Of a stretch of DNA of 64,000 nucleotides, positions 18,954-26,526 are shown in pieces (position 1 is the stretch's first letter; the number at the start of each line of letters is the position of its first letter). The DNA comes from Haloarcula halobia (GTDB lineage Archaea; Halobacteriota; Halobacteria; Halobacteriales; Haloarculaceae): the NCBI RefSeq assembly GCF_029338255.1, contig NZ_CP119787.1, forward strand, positions 1,364,001-1,428,000, given 5' to 3'. The notes under the pieces were generated by a model. That model saw only the letters and a program-made list of their open reading frames with translations. It searched no databases and was not told where the DNA came from. Made by a program: the position numbers and the translations under genes.

Positions 18954-18971
18954 GCGTTAGGTCTCCGATCA

Positions 18972-20354
18972 TCAGCGCTGGTCCGCAACCATCCGTTCCA
19001 GTCGGTCGCTGACCGCGTCGGTCGCCGCCGTCAGCGCGTCACCGACGCGCACCTCGTAGTCGGCCGGCGAGTCGAGCTCCCGGACCGCCGGCGGCAGTTT
19101 CGCCAGCTGCTCGCGCGCTCGCTCCCGCAGGTCGTCCAGTGACGGCACGTCGTAGACCACGTCGCCGTCCTCGACGACCGTCTCGAGCAGGTCGGTTCCC
19201 GGCACGTTGTCGGCCTCCGAACGGAGCGCCAGTGTGTCGGACACGTACCTGCCGTCCTCCTCGACGCGACAGACGCTCTTGGCCCCGGGGTAGGTCACCT
19301 TCCCCGTCGAGAGTTTCATGCTCGGTTCCATCTCGCCGTCACGCCTGACGGCGACGAGCTTGTAGACGCCCTCGACCTTCGGGGCGTCGGTGCTGGTCAC
19401 CAGTGCCGTCCCCGGCCCGAACCCGGCGGCGACCCCGCCCGCGGTGAGGAAGTCCCGAATCAGGTACTCGTCGACGCCCGAGGAGATGTAGATGTCGACG
19501 TCTCCGAGACGGTCGTCGACGGTCTTCGAGAGGACGGTCAGGTCACCGGAGTCCAGGCGGACGCCGGCGAGGTCGACGCCCAGCTCGTCGGCGACGGCCT
19601 GTGCAGTCTCGGCGCCGGCCACCGTATCGTACGTGTCGACCAGCAGTATCGCGTCGTCGCCGAACTCCGCGAGGAAGGTCTCGAAGGCGTCCCGTTCGGT
19701 CTCGAAGCTCTGTATCCACGAGTGGGCCATCGTCCCGAAGGTGGGGACGCCCAGCGCCTCGCCCGCGGCGACGTTCGAGGTGCCGTCGAAGCCCCCGATG
19801 TAGGCGGCACGGGCCGCCTTCAGCCCGGCGTCGGTGCCGTGGGCGCGCCGCGAGCCGAAGTCCACCAGCGACTGGTCCTCGCCGTAGCGACCGACGGTAT
19901 CGCGCATCCGAGCCGCCTTGGTGGCGATCAGGCTCTGGAACCCCACCTGGTTGATGAGGGCCGTCTCCAGCAGCTGTGCCTGGCAGATCGGCGCGGTCAC
20001 CTCCACCAGCGGTTCGTTCGGGAACACCGGCGTCCCCTCCGGGAGCGCTCTGACGTCACCGGTAAACGAGAGGTCCGCGAGGTACTCGAGGAAGTCGGGG
20101 TCGAACCCCTCGTCCTCGAGGTAGCGCAGCGCCCGGTCGCCGAACGACAGCGTCTCGACGAAGTGGACGGCCTGCTCCAGTCCGGCCGCCAGCATGTACC
20201 CGCGTCCCGGCGGGAGGTCCCGAAAGAAGAGGTCGAACGTCGCCGTCGGGGTGTGGTCCCGTGTGTGGTACCCCTGCATCATCGTCAGCTCGTACCGGTC
20301 GGTGAACAGCGACAGGTTCTCCGGGGTGACGTAACCGAAGTCGGTGTCGGCCAT
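18972..20354 (-). CDS. pncB: Nicotinate phosphoribosyltransferase
   Basis: 460 aa. NAPRTase family: N-terminal LFTDRYELTMMQGY, DFGSRRAHGTDAG, the phosphate-binding GVRLDSGDL and GFGPGTALVTS segments. It makes nicotinate mononucleotide from nicotinate and PRPP (NAD salvage). ATG 20354 is chosen over an in-frame start 27 bp upstream because it begins with the family N terminus. The stop converges on the SHOCT gene. nadM elsewhere in this window (58 kb) carries out the following adenylylation step. Confidence 0.9.
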   Translation of the reverse strand: MADTDFGYVTPENLSLFTDRYELTMMQGYHTRDHTPTATFDLFFRDLPPGRGYMLAAGLEQAVHFVETLSFGDRALRYLEDEGFDPDFLEYLADLSFTGDVRALPEGTPVFPNEPLVEVTAPICQAQLLETALINQVGFQSLIATKAARMRDTVGRYGEDQSLVDFGSRRAHGTDAGLKAARAAYIGGFDGTSNVAAGEALGVPTFGTMAHSWIQSFETERDAFETFLAEFGDDAILLVDTYDTVAGAETAQAVADELGVDLAGVRLDSGDLTVLSKTVDDRLGDVDIYISSGVDEYLIRDFLTAGGVAAGFGPGTALVTSTDAPKVEGVYKLVAVRRDGEMEPSMKLSTGKVTYPGAKSVCRVEEDGRYVSDTLALRSEADNVPGTDLLETVVEDGDVVYDVPSLDDLRERAREQLAKLPPAVRELDSPADYEVRVGDALTAATDAVSDRLERMVADQR

Positions 20355-20451
20355 TGTCGATAGTTGACACGCTACGGGCAAAAGGGTGTGCTGACGGGCG
20401 TGCGAACCAGTCAGAGAGAACGAGCGACCGTGTGGCTTCGGCGACGGCGCC

Positions 20452-21183
20452 TCAGTGGGTGTGGCCCAGCGCCTCGTTGACGCGTTCGTTGAGATCTGCT
20501 ATCTTGTGCCGGGGCTCCTCGCCGAGGTCCGCTGGTGGTTCCTCCATAGCTGGCTGGCCGTGGGCGTCGGGTTCGCCGACGATGACGGTGCCGATCATCC
20601 CCAGCGTCTCGTGGGGCTTGCAGTAGTAGTGGTAGACGCCCTCGGTCTCGAAGGTGTGTTCGAACGTCGCCCCCTGCTCGGTCAGCAGACCACTGTTCCA
20701 GGCGGCCGCTCCGTCGGGCACCAGCTGGGGCTTGTCGTTGTCGGGGTGGTACGCCGCCGTCGCGTGACTCCCGCTCTCGTTGTGGAAGGTGACGGTCCCG
20801 CCGACGGTCACGCGGACGACGTGTGGCGCAAAGTGGTACTCGCCGTCCTCCGTCTTCATCTTCACCTCGGCGTGGTCGGTGGGATCGCCGATCTCGCCGT
20901 GACCACCCTCCTCGTGGCCGTGACCGCTCTCGGTCTCCTCGCTGTGGCCGCTCTCGGTCTCCTCGTCGTGGTGTTCGGTCTCCTCACTGTGGCTGCTCTC
21001 GGTCTCCTCGTCGTGGTGTTCGGTCTCCTCACTGTGGCCGCTCTCGGTCTCCTCGTCGTGGTGTTCGGTCTCCGTACCGCCACCGGGTTGTCCTCCGGAG
21101 CTGGAACAGCCGGCGAGCCCGGCAACCGCAGTTCCTGCGACGAGCTGTAGCATGCGACGTCGAGTGTGGTTGGTGGTGGCCAT
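20452..21183 (-). CDS. Halocyanin-like blue copper lipoprotein with His/Glu-rich repeats
   Basis: 243 aa. Twin-arginine signal (HTRRRMLQLVAG) and lipobox AGCS place it as a lipid-anchored extracellular protein. Residues about 40-100 hold a repeat of 15-residue units (EHHDEETESGHSEET), then a plastocyanin-fold domain with copper ligands His140, Cys188, His191 and Met196 (CKPHETLGM). Role: mobile or anchored electron carrier. ATG 21183 has TATA-like ACTATACC 26-33 bp upstream, next to a palindrome shared with the divergent regulator gene. The repeat is coded by near-identical 45-bp tandem units. Confidence 0.88.
   Translation of the reverse strand: MATTNHTRRRMLQLVAGTAVAGLAGCSSSGGQPGGGTETEHHDEETESGHSEETEHHDEETESSHSEETEHHDEETESGHSEETESGHGHEEGGHGEIGDPTDHAEVKMKTEDGEYHFAPHVVRVTVGGTVTFHNESGSHATAAYHPDNDKPQLVPDGAAAWNSGLLTEQGATFEHTFETEGVYHYYCKPHETLGMIGTVIVGEPDAHGQPAMEEPPADLGEEPRHKIADLNERVNEALGHTH
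20927..21079 (-). repeat. 45-bp in-frame tandem repeats in the halocyanin gene
   Basis: Two complete 45-bp units (20951-20995 and 20996-21040) differ at one base near the end; a partial unit follows (21041-21079) and a truncated one precedes (20927-20950). Unit length is a multiple of three, so copy number can change without breaking the gene. Each unit encodes a His/Glu-rich block. Confidence 0.85.
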
Positions 21184-21208
21184 TACAGGTAGACCTACTG
21201 TTCCCACT

Positions 21209-21262
21209 GGTATAGTCCGACGAGGAGATTTGCTGGCCCAGCAAACTCGCTGTCTTTTTAAT
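21209..21262. promoter_or_regulatory. Divergent promoter with 17-bp palindromic operator
   Basis: TTTGCTGG-C-CCAGCAAA (21229-21245) is a perfect inverted repeat with 8-bp arms and a 1-nt centre. It sits between the TATA-like box of the halocyanin gene (minus strand, 21209-21216) and that of the HTH gene (plus strand, TTTTTAATA at about 21254-21262). One dimeric regulator bound here would control both promoters; the adjacent HTH protein is the obvious candidate. Confidence 0.65.
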
Positions 21263-21286
21263 AGGCGGCTGGGTTTACCTCTACAC

Positions 21287-21640
21287 GTGCGCTCCGACCA
21301 CGCCGTGACGGAGGTGTTCTCCGTCCTCGACGACGAGTATTCGCGGGCCATACTCGAGGCGACCCGTCGGGGCCCGAAATCCGGGAAGGAACTCAGCGAG
21401 GAGTGCGAGATGTCGCGCGCGACCGTCTCCCGACGGGTCAACGACCTCCTCGACCGTGGCTTTATCGTAGAGCGGACTCACGTCGACCCAGAGGGGCACC
21501 ACTACAGCGAGTACGAGGCCGTCCTTGACCGGGTGGACGTCAGACTGAACGAGGAGAGCGGTTTCGACGTCCGCATCGAGGTCGCGGAGGACGCCGCGGA
21601 CCGCTTTGCCCGCATCTGGAGGGAAATGCGAAACGACTGA
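21287..21640 (+). CDS. Winged-helix (ArsR/MarR-like) transcriptional regulator
   Basis: 117 aa. HTH region SGKELSEECEMSRATVSRRV followed by a wing (VDPEGHHYSEY) covers most of the protein; the C-terminal 35 residues form a beta/alpha dimerisation-like extension. GTG 21287 is chosen because TTTTTAATA lies 25-33 bp upstream and the conserved domain starts a few residues later. It is divergent from halocyanin across a perfect palindrome, and the two small membrane-protein genes follow at 2 bp and by ATGA overlap. Probable autoregulator of the module; effector unknown. Confidence 0.8.
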   Translation: MRSDHAVTEVFSVLDDEYSRAILEATRRGPKSGKELSEECEMSRATVSRRVNDLLDRGFIVERTHVDPEGHHYSEYEAVLDRVDVRLNEESGFDVRIEVAEDAADRFARIWREMRND

Positions 21641-21642
21641 CC

Positions 21643-21942
21643 ATGCACATCGAACTCGTCATCGCCAAGACCGTCACCGCCGCGCTCGGCGTCGCCATCG
21701 CGTACTAGGCCTACCGGGGGTACCAGCGAACCGGTAGCGAACCGCTCCGGTACGTCGCCGTCGGGTTCGTGTTCATCAGCGTCGGGGCCGTCCTCGAGGG
21801 TGTCCTCTTCGACGTCCTGGGCCTCTCTATCTTCGACGCCGGGACGATACAGACCACCATCGTCGCCGTGGGGATGCTCTTCATCCTGTACGCGCTGTAC
21901 GGTGGGAGCAGGGAACTGGAGCGTCCGGGGGCCGAGGAATGA
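21643..21942 (+). pseudogene. Small membrane protein gene with in-frame TAG at codon 22 (DUF7521-like)
   Basis: ATG 21643 starts 2 bp after the regulator's stop. The frame runs 99 codons to TGA 21940-21942 but is interrupted by TAG at 21706-21708. Codons after TAG continue with normal GC-rich usage and give AYRGYQRTGSEPLRYVAVGF plus two more hydrophobic segments, parallel to the following gene (AYRRTGAQYLRNASIGFAIM). A single C-to-T change from CAG would explain the TAG. The stop of this frame overlaps the next ATG (ATGA), so the operon layout is intact. Either a recent nonsense mutation, a base-call error, or readthrough. Confidence 0.8.
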
Positions 21943-22217
21943 CAGACACGACGACCACCGTCGTCCTGGCCGGGGTCCGCCTGGCGGTGTTGCTCCTGGG
22001 TGCGACCATAACCTACTACAGCGCGGTCGCGTACCGCAGGACCGGGGCGCAGTACCTCCGGAACGCGTCCATCGGGTTCGCCATCATGACGGTGGGCGTC
22101 CTGGTCGAGGGCCTGCTCTTCGAGGTAGCGGGCCTGAACCTCGAGGTGGTCCACATCGTCGAGTCCGTCGCCATCGGCATCGGCTTTCTCGTGCTCCTCG
22201 TCTCGCTGCGGCAGTGA
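21939..22217 (+). CDS. Small three-helix membrane protein (DUF7521-like)
   Basis: 92 aa with three hydrophobic segments (about 8-25, 42-60, 68-88) and the family-like loop TYYSAVAYRRTGAQYLRNAS. Paralogous to the interrupted gene just upstream, which it overlaps by 4 nt (ATGA). Such small proteins are often found in pairs after ArsR-like regulators in haloarchaea; function unknown. With the halocyanin across the divergent promoter, a role in the respiratory membrane or metal response is possible but unproven. Confidence 0.75.
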   Translation: MTDTTTTVVLAGVRLAVLLLGATITYYSAVAYRRTGAQYLRNASIGFAIMTVGVLVEGLLFEVAGLNLEVVHIVESVAIGIGFLVLLVSLRQ

Positions 22218-22283
22218 GTGGCGGCCACCGACGGCCCGTCCGTCGACTCCGGAACTATATGTCGGGACGCCCAACCTCTCTGC

Positions 22284-22673
22284 ATGCACTTCGACCACGC
22301 CGGTATCGCCACGGACGACGCTGCCACACTGGCGGACCTGTACGGCGCCGCCTTCGACGTGTCGGTCGCCCACGAGGAGACGTTCGACGGGATGCAGGTC
22401 ACCTTCCTCGACCTCGGTAACGGGTACTTCGAGCTCCTGGAACCGCTCCCCGACAGCGAGGGGGCCATCCCCACCTACCTCGAGCGGGAGGGCCCCGGCG
22501 TCCACCACCTCGCGCTCGCGACCCCGGACGTCGAGGCCGCCCTGGCGGCCGCCGTCGAAGGGGGCGTCGACCCGATCGACGACGAACCGCGGCCGGGGGC
22601 CTGGGGGCACGAAGTGGCCTTCCTGCATCCGAAGTCGACCGGCGGTATCCTGCTGGAACTGGTCGAGCACTGA
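22284..22673 (+). CDS. mce: Methylmalonyl-CoA epimerase (VOC superfamily)
   Basis: 129 aa. Two betaalphabetabetabeta units; metal-binding His in HFDHAGIAT at the N terminus and in GPGVHHLAL, with the acidic ligand near the end (GGILLELVEH). It converts (S)- to (R)-methylmalonyl-CoA, feeding the mutase coded at 16.8 kb. ATG 22284 has an AACTATAT box 25-30 bp upstream (leaderless); an earlier in-frame ATG at 22218 would run over that box. Confidence 0.88.
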   Translation: MHFDHAGIATDDAATLADLYGAAFDVSVAHEETFDGMQVTFLDLGNGYFELLEPLPDSEGAIPTYLEREGPGVHHLALATPDVEAALAAAVEGGVDPIDDEPRPGAWGHEVAFLHPKSTGGILLELVEH

Positions 22674-22694
22674 CCGCGCCGGACCGCCGTGGGC

Positions 22695-23140
22695 TCACTC
22701 CGCGGGCCGGTCACGGGAGTCGTGGAACGCCGCAAACAGGTCCGCCGCGCCGTCGGTCAGGCGGGCAGGGGGGTCGGCGAACCACGTCGCACCGACGAGT
22801 TCGGACTCGTCGACGTCTATCGACCCCTTGCGATACTCGGCCCGGAAGTAGACGTCCAGCGTGTGGACCGACCCCTCGGCGTCCGTGTCGGGGAAGTACC
22901 TGCTGTGGACGACCTCCTCGACGCCGGTGATGGTACAGCGGACGCCGGTCTGTTCGTGGACCCGCCGCACCGCCGTCTCCTGCATCGACTCGTACTGGTC
23001 GCCCTCGCCGCCGCCGGGGAGCGCCCAGCGGTCGGCGCCGCGGCCGAGCACCAGCAGTACCCGGTCACGGGTGTCGGCACCCGCCGCCTCGGGGCGTCAG
23101 CGGCCGTCGACTCCTCGTCTCGCTCGCCGTCGCCTGTCAT
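22695..23140 (-). pseudogene. Nudix hydrolase gene, frameshifted near its 5' end
   Basis: The body of the gene (23051 down to 22695, 118 codons from a GTG) encodes a Nudix fold (GADRWALPGGG, then the Nudix-box region QETAVRRVHEQTGV). The upstream continuation of the family N terminus, ADTRDRVLLVLG, is in the same frame but has no start codon before a TGA; the ATG at 23140 (MTGDGERDEESTAADAP) is in another frame. Adding one base near 23094 joins the two parts. The Nudix box itself reads RRVHEQ where REUxEE is expected, so two of three metal-binding Glu are missing. Probably decaying, or a subfamily plus an indel error. Confidence 0.6.
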
Positions 23141-23249
23141 ACCGTGACGTTCCCGCCGAGGCGGATAAATGAGACGGTCTCCCGTATCGGCGTCACGTGG
23201 TGGAACAGACACATAAAGGTCTATTACGGCCCCGTGAGAGGAATCGTCC

Positions 23250-24218
23250 ATGCAGGCAATTGTTCTCGCGGGTGGCTACGCCACGCGGCTCTGGCCCGTC
23301 ACGCGGAACCGACCGAAGATGTTGCTCCCGGTGGGGAAGTCGACGGTCATCGACCGCATCCTCTATCAGCTCGAGGACGACGAGCGAATCACCGACGTCT
23401 TCGTCAGCACGAACGAGCGGTTCGCCGAGGCGTTCGAGGACCACATCGAGGACATCGGCCTCGAGAAGCCCCAGCTGTCCGTCGAAAAGACGGTCGAGGA
23501 GGACGAGAAGTTCGGCGTCGTGGGCGCTCTTGCCCAGCTCGTCGAGCGTGAGGGCTTGGGCGACGAGGACCTGCTCGTCGTGGCCGGGGACAACCTGATG
23601 GGCTTCGATATCGGCGAGTTCATCGACCACTTCGAGCAATACGAGGACCCCACGCTCGCGGCCTACGACGTCGGCTCGCTCGAGAAGGCGAAGTCCTACG
23701 GCCTGGTCCAGCTCGAGGACGACCAGGTCGTCGACTTCCAGGAGAAACCCGACGACCCCAAGAGCACACTCGTCTCTATCGCCTGCTACGCGCTCCCGGC
23801 CGACGCCATCCTGTTCGACGAGTACCTCGAGGGGGACAACAACCCCGACGAACCGGGCTGGTTCATCCAGTGGCTCGTCGACCGGGGGCCGGTCCGTGCG
23901 TTCAGCTTCGACGATGCGTGGTACGACATCGGCGAGGCCGAGAACTACCTCGAGGCCGTCGCCTGGAGCCTGGGCGGCGAGAACATGATCGCCGACGACG
24001 CGACCCTGGAGAACACGACGCTGGGCAAGAACGTCCACGTCCTCTCGGGGGCCCACGTCGAGAACTCCCACCTCGAGGAGACGGTGGTCTTCGACGGGGC
24101 GACCATCGTCGACTCCGACATCCACGGCTCCATCGTCGACCGGAAGGCCCACGTCGAGAACCTCGACCTCTCGGGCGCGCTCATCGGTGCCCACAGCGAA
24201 GTCGCCCACGAAGGATAG
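23250..24218 (+). CDS. NDP-sugar pyrophosphorylase (RmlA/GlmU-type nucleotidyltransferase)
   Basis: 322 aa. N-terminal nucleotidyltransferase domain with AIVLAGGYATRLWPVTRNRPK and VVAGDNLMG (metal Asp), then QEKP, and a short C-terminal left-handed beta-helix of hexapeptide repeats (about residues 245-322; DATLENTTLGKNV). It activates a sugar-1-phosphate with NTP for polysaccharide or glycoprotein synthesis; the sugar is not evident. Candidate TATA boxes ACATAAAGG and CTATTAC lie 22-39 bp upstream of ATG 23250. Confidence 0.88.
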   Translation: MQAIVLAGGYATRLWPVTRNRPKMLLPVGKSTVIDRILYQLEDDERITDVFVSTNERFAEAFEDHIEDIGLEKPQLSVEKTVEEDEKFGVVGALAQLVEREGLGDEDLLVVAGDNLMGFDIGEFIDHFEQYEDPTLAAYDVGSLEKAKSYGLVQLEDDQVVDFQEKPDDPKSTLVSIACYALPADAILFDEYLEGDNNPDEPGWFIQWLVDRGPVRAFSFDDAWYDIGEAENYLEAVAWSLGGENMIADDATLENTTLGKNVHVLSGAHVENSHLEETVVFDGATIVDSDIHGSIVDRKAHVENLDLSGALIGAHSEVAHEG

Positions 24219-24339
24219 GCGCCACGAACCGGTTCGGAAGGGGGTTCTCTCGCCCTGGCCGGTTTCGATTGGAGCGGCCGGGCGCCGTTACGCGCGTCGG
24301 TAGAAAGGGGCGTCGACGTCCGGGGACGCCGACTCGCCG

Positions 24340-24468
24340 TCAGTCCGCGCTATGTCGCGGAACGTACTGGCAGTCGGTACATCCCCAGGTCGCGCCGTCG
24401 AAGGTGATAGCGCCGTTACAGTCGGGGCAGCGGTACGCCAGGGTGGTCGAGAGGCTGTTGGTTGCCAT
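24340..24468 (-). CDS. 42-aa zinc-ribbon microprotein
   Basis: ATG 24468 opens 42 codons containing two paired cysteine motifs, CPDC (residues 14-17) and CTDC (30-33), with an AYRCPDCNGAITFDG core. Such short CPxCG-type zinc-finger proteins are widespread in haloarchaea and some affect stress, biofilm or motility phenotypes. An unusually A/T-rich block (about 24490-24530) upstream supplies its promoter (TTCATATT or TTATAATAAG on the minus strand). Function not identifiable. Confidence 0.8.
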   Translation of the reverse strand: MATNSLSTTLAYRCPDCNGAITFDGATWGCTDCQYVPRHSAD

Positions 24469-24587
24469 TGTGATACTCGAGTCAGTCTACCAATATGAAT
24501 CTTATTATAATATCGGCGATATTCCTTAAGGCACTCGAAGGATGGTAAAGGCCGTGTTCCGAGCGGCGCAACCCTGCTCTGAGTGGC

Positions 24588-25307
24588 CTACGCCAGGAAG
24601 GCGTCGGTGATCTCGAGCGCCCCGCGGTCGCCCTGCCACCGCCGCTCGTACTCGAGTTCGATGCGCCGGTCCATGTGGGGGCCGTCGGTGACGAGCGTCT
24701 CGAACTCCCCGCCCTCGCCGAGGATGTGGACGCCGTACTCGTCGGACAGCGTCTCGAGTTCGTCGAGCGCCGCGGCGTCGATTGTCCGGCCGAGCCACGA
24801 CTCGTCCAGTCCGTAGGCGGCGACCTGGACGATGCGAATTTCGAAGCCCGCGTCGAGCATCGCGTCGGCCAGGTCGCGGGGGGGTTGCTGCCAGAGCGGG
24901 GCGAACAGCTCGGCCTCCAGGCGCTCGGCCATCGCCTCGATGCGGGTCGTCTGGTACTCGCTCTCGACGGCACCGGCCGTGAGACCGCCGATGCCGCGGT
25001 CCAGTTCGCCGTCGAGCTGGCGCAGCGCGGCCTCGAGCGGTTCGAGTTCCTCGTCGCCCTGGACGCCCGCGTCGGGGACGTCGCCGGCCCCGAAGTCATC
25101 GGGTTCGACCTCCAGGAGGGGGATGCCGATGCTCTCGGCGGCCAGGGCCGCCAGTCGCGTCGCCGGGACGTGATACATGTAGGAGTCGCCCTCGGGGTGG
25201 ACCGTCACCAGTCGCTCGACGGGGTACCCACGTTCGAGCGCCCGGTAGAGCGCCCACGAGGAGTCCTTGCCGCCCGAGAACAGCGAGACCCACGCGCCGT
25301 CTGACAT
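24588..25307 (-). CDS. dph6: Diphthine--ammonia ligase (Dph6-type ATP-binding protein)
   Basis: 239 aa. PP-loop ATP pyrophosphatase motif SGGKDSS at residues 11-17 and the family-specific GEGGEFETLVTDGP near residue 195. In archaea and eukaryotes this family performs the last amidation step in making diphthamide on elongation factor 2. Start ATG 25307 has GATTTAGC about 24-31 bp upstream, so it has its own leaderless promoter although it follows the DUF373 gene at 51 bp. Confidence 0.88.
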   Translation of the reverse strand: MSDGAWVSLFSGGKDSSWALYRALERGYPVERLVTVHPEGDSYMYHVPATRLAALAAESIGIPLLEVEPDDFGAGDVPDAGVQGDEELEPLEAALRQLDGELDRGIGGLTAGAVESEYQTTRIEAMAERLEAELFAPLWQQPPRDLADAMLDAGFEIRIVQVAAYGLDESWLGRTIDAAALDELETLSDEYGVHILGEGGEFETLVTDGPHMDRRIELEYERRWQGDRGALEITDAFLA

Positions 25308-25358
25308 GGGGCTGGGTAACCGGTCGGCGGCTAAATCGCTGTCTATCGACGCTGCGGA

Positions 25359-26483
25359 TCAGTCGGCCAGTTCCCGCTCGATGTCGGTCTGACTGACGTA
25401 GGCCGCGACGCGGACGCCCACGAGACTGATGAGGATACCCGCGAGGATGAACGCCGCCAGTCGCTGTCCCGACTCCAGGGTGAAGCGTTGGACCTCGACG
25501 ATGCCGAGGTCCGTCGGGGTGACGACGAAGGGGTCGAAGACCCCGCCACGTTCGAGGAAGTACGCCGAGAAACCGCGGACCACCAGGCCGACCGCGACGG
25601 CACCGAACGGGAGGTTCACGTAGGCGCTGCGGACCCCCTCCCGCTCGAGCAGTTCGTCCAGCAGGCGCCCCACCGACGCCGCCAGCGCCGCGGCGGTGAG
25701 CCAGGGGACGCTGTGGAACAGGAACATGTTGACGACGATGAACGGGCTCGTCTCGCCGATAGATCCGACGCCCAGCGCGCCGGCGAACAGCCCCACCACC
25801 GAGAGGCCGGCGGCGACGACGTAGGTGACCAGCGACACCTGGCCGGAGTACAGCCCCTCCCGAATCTGGCCGGGGAGCCGCGAGAGGTAGTCGTCGATGC
25901 CCAGTCCCTTGTAGATGAGGAAGACGCCGAGCGCGGCGGCGATGGCCCCCACCGCCATGGTCGTGCTCTCGACGACGACCAGCAACAGCGGGAACGCGAG
26001 CATGACGATGCCGATGGGGACCAGCACTGTCTTGCGCAGCTCCTCGTCGGCGAGGAACTGCTTGAGCAGGTAGTACGTCGACTCGATGTCCCGGGCCTGT
26101 CGGACGACCACGCGGTCCACGGCGTCGACACGAACCCGGCTCTCGACGATGGGGACCAGCCGTTCGTCCTCGGCGCTGTCGACGACGACCACGGCGGAGT
26201 CGGGGTCGTACTCCTCGACGAGCTCGTCTGTCTGTCGTGCGATCTGGCGGTCGGCGCCGACGCTGTCGGTCCCGCCGCCGACGACGGCGACGACGACCTC
26301 GCTCCCGTCCCGCTCGAGGTCCTCGGTGACGCGCAGCCCCTCGAGCAGGCAGTTGACCCGGCTGTCCTCTGGGTCCACGACCCCCGTCTCGGTTATCAGT
26401 CGCTCGACGGCAGCACTGCCGACGACCGGACACTCGTCTGCGACCGGGCTGTCCCGGTCGATACAGACGACCAACGTGGTCAC
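25359..26483 (-). CDS. DUF373 family integral membrane protein
   Basis: 374 aa. An N-terminal soluble domain (about 1-135; TLVVCIDRDSPV, VVAVVGGGTDSVGADR) precedes about seven hydrophobic segments (140-365). This is the archaeal DUF373 layout. Function is unknown; the soluble domain is nucleotide- or metal-binding in appearance. GTG 26483 is supported by TATA-like GGGATTTTTATC 25-35 bp upstream. It sits between sppA and dph6 on the same strand. Confidence 0.85.
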   Translation of the reverse strand: MTTLVVCIDRDSPVADECPVVGSAAVERLITETGVVDPEDSRVNCLLEGLRVTEDLERDGSEVVVAVVGGGTDSVGADRQIARQTDELVEEYDPDSAVVVVDSAEDERLVPIVESRVRVDAVDRVVVRQARDIESTYYLLKQFLADEELRKTVLVPIGIVMLAFPLLLVVVESTTMAVGAIAAALGVFLIYKGLGIDDYLSRLPGQIREGLYSGQVSLVTYVVAAGLSVVGLFAGALGVGSIGETSPFIVVNMFLFHSVPWLTAAALAASVGRLLDELLEREGVRSAYVNLPFGAVAVGLVVRGFSAYFLERGGVFDPFVVTPTDLGIVEVQRFTLESGQRLAAFILAGILISLVGVRVAAYVSQTDIERELAD

Positions 26484-26526
26484 AGTTTTGCAGACACGCC
26501 CCCGAGATAAAAATCCCTCGCGCCGT

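Noticed and set aside
20927-21079. CRISPR-like regular repeats
   Set aside because: They are in-frame coding repeats without spacers, and no cas genes are present.
21706-21708. TAG as a pyrrolysine codon
   Set aside because: No pyrrolysine genes in the window and CAG to TAG explains it simply; left as a remote alternative.
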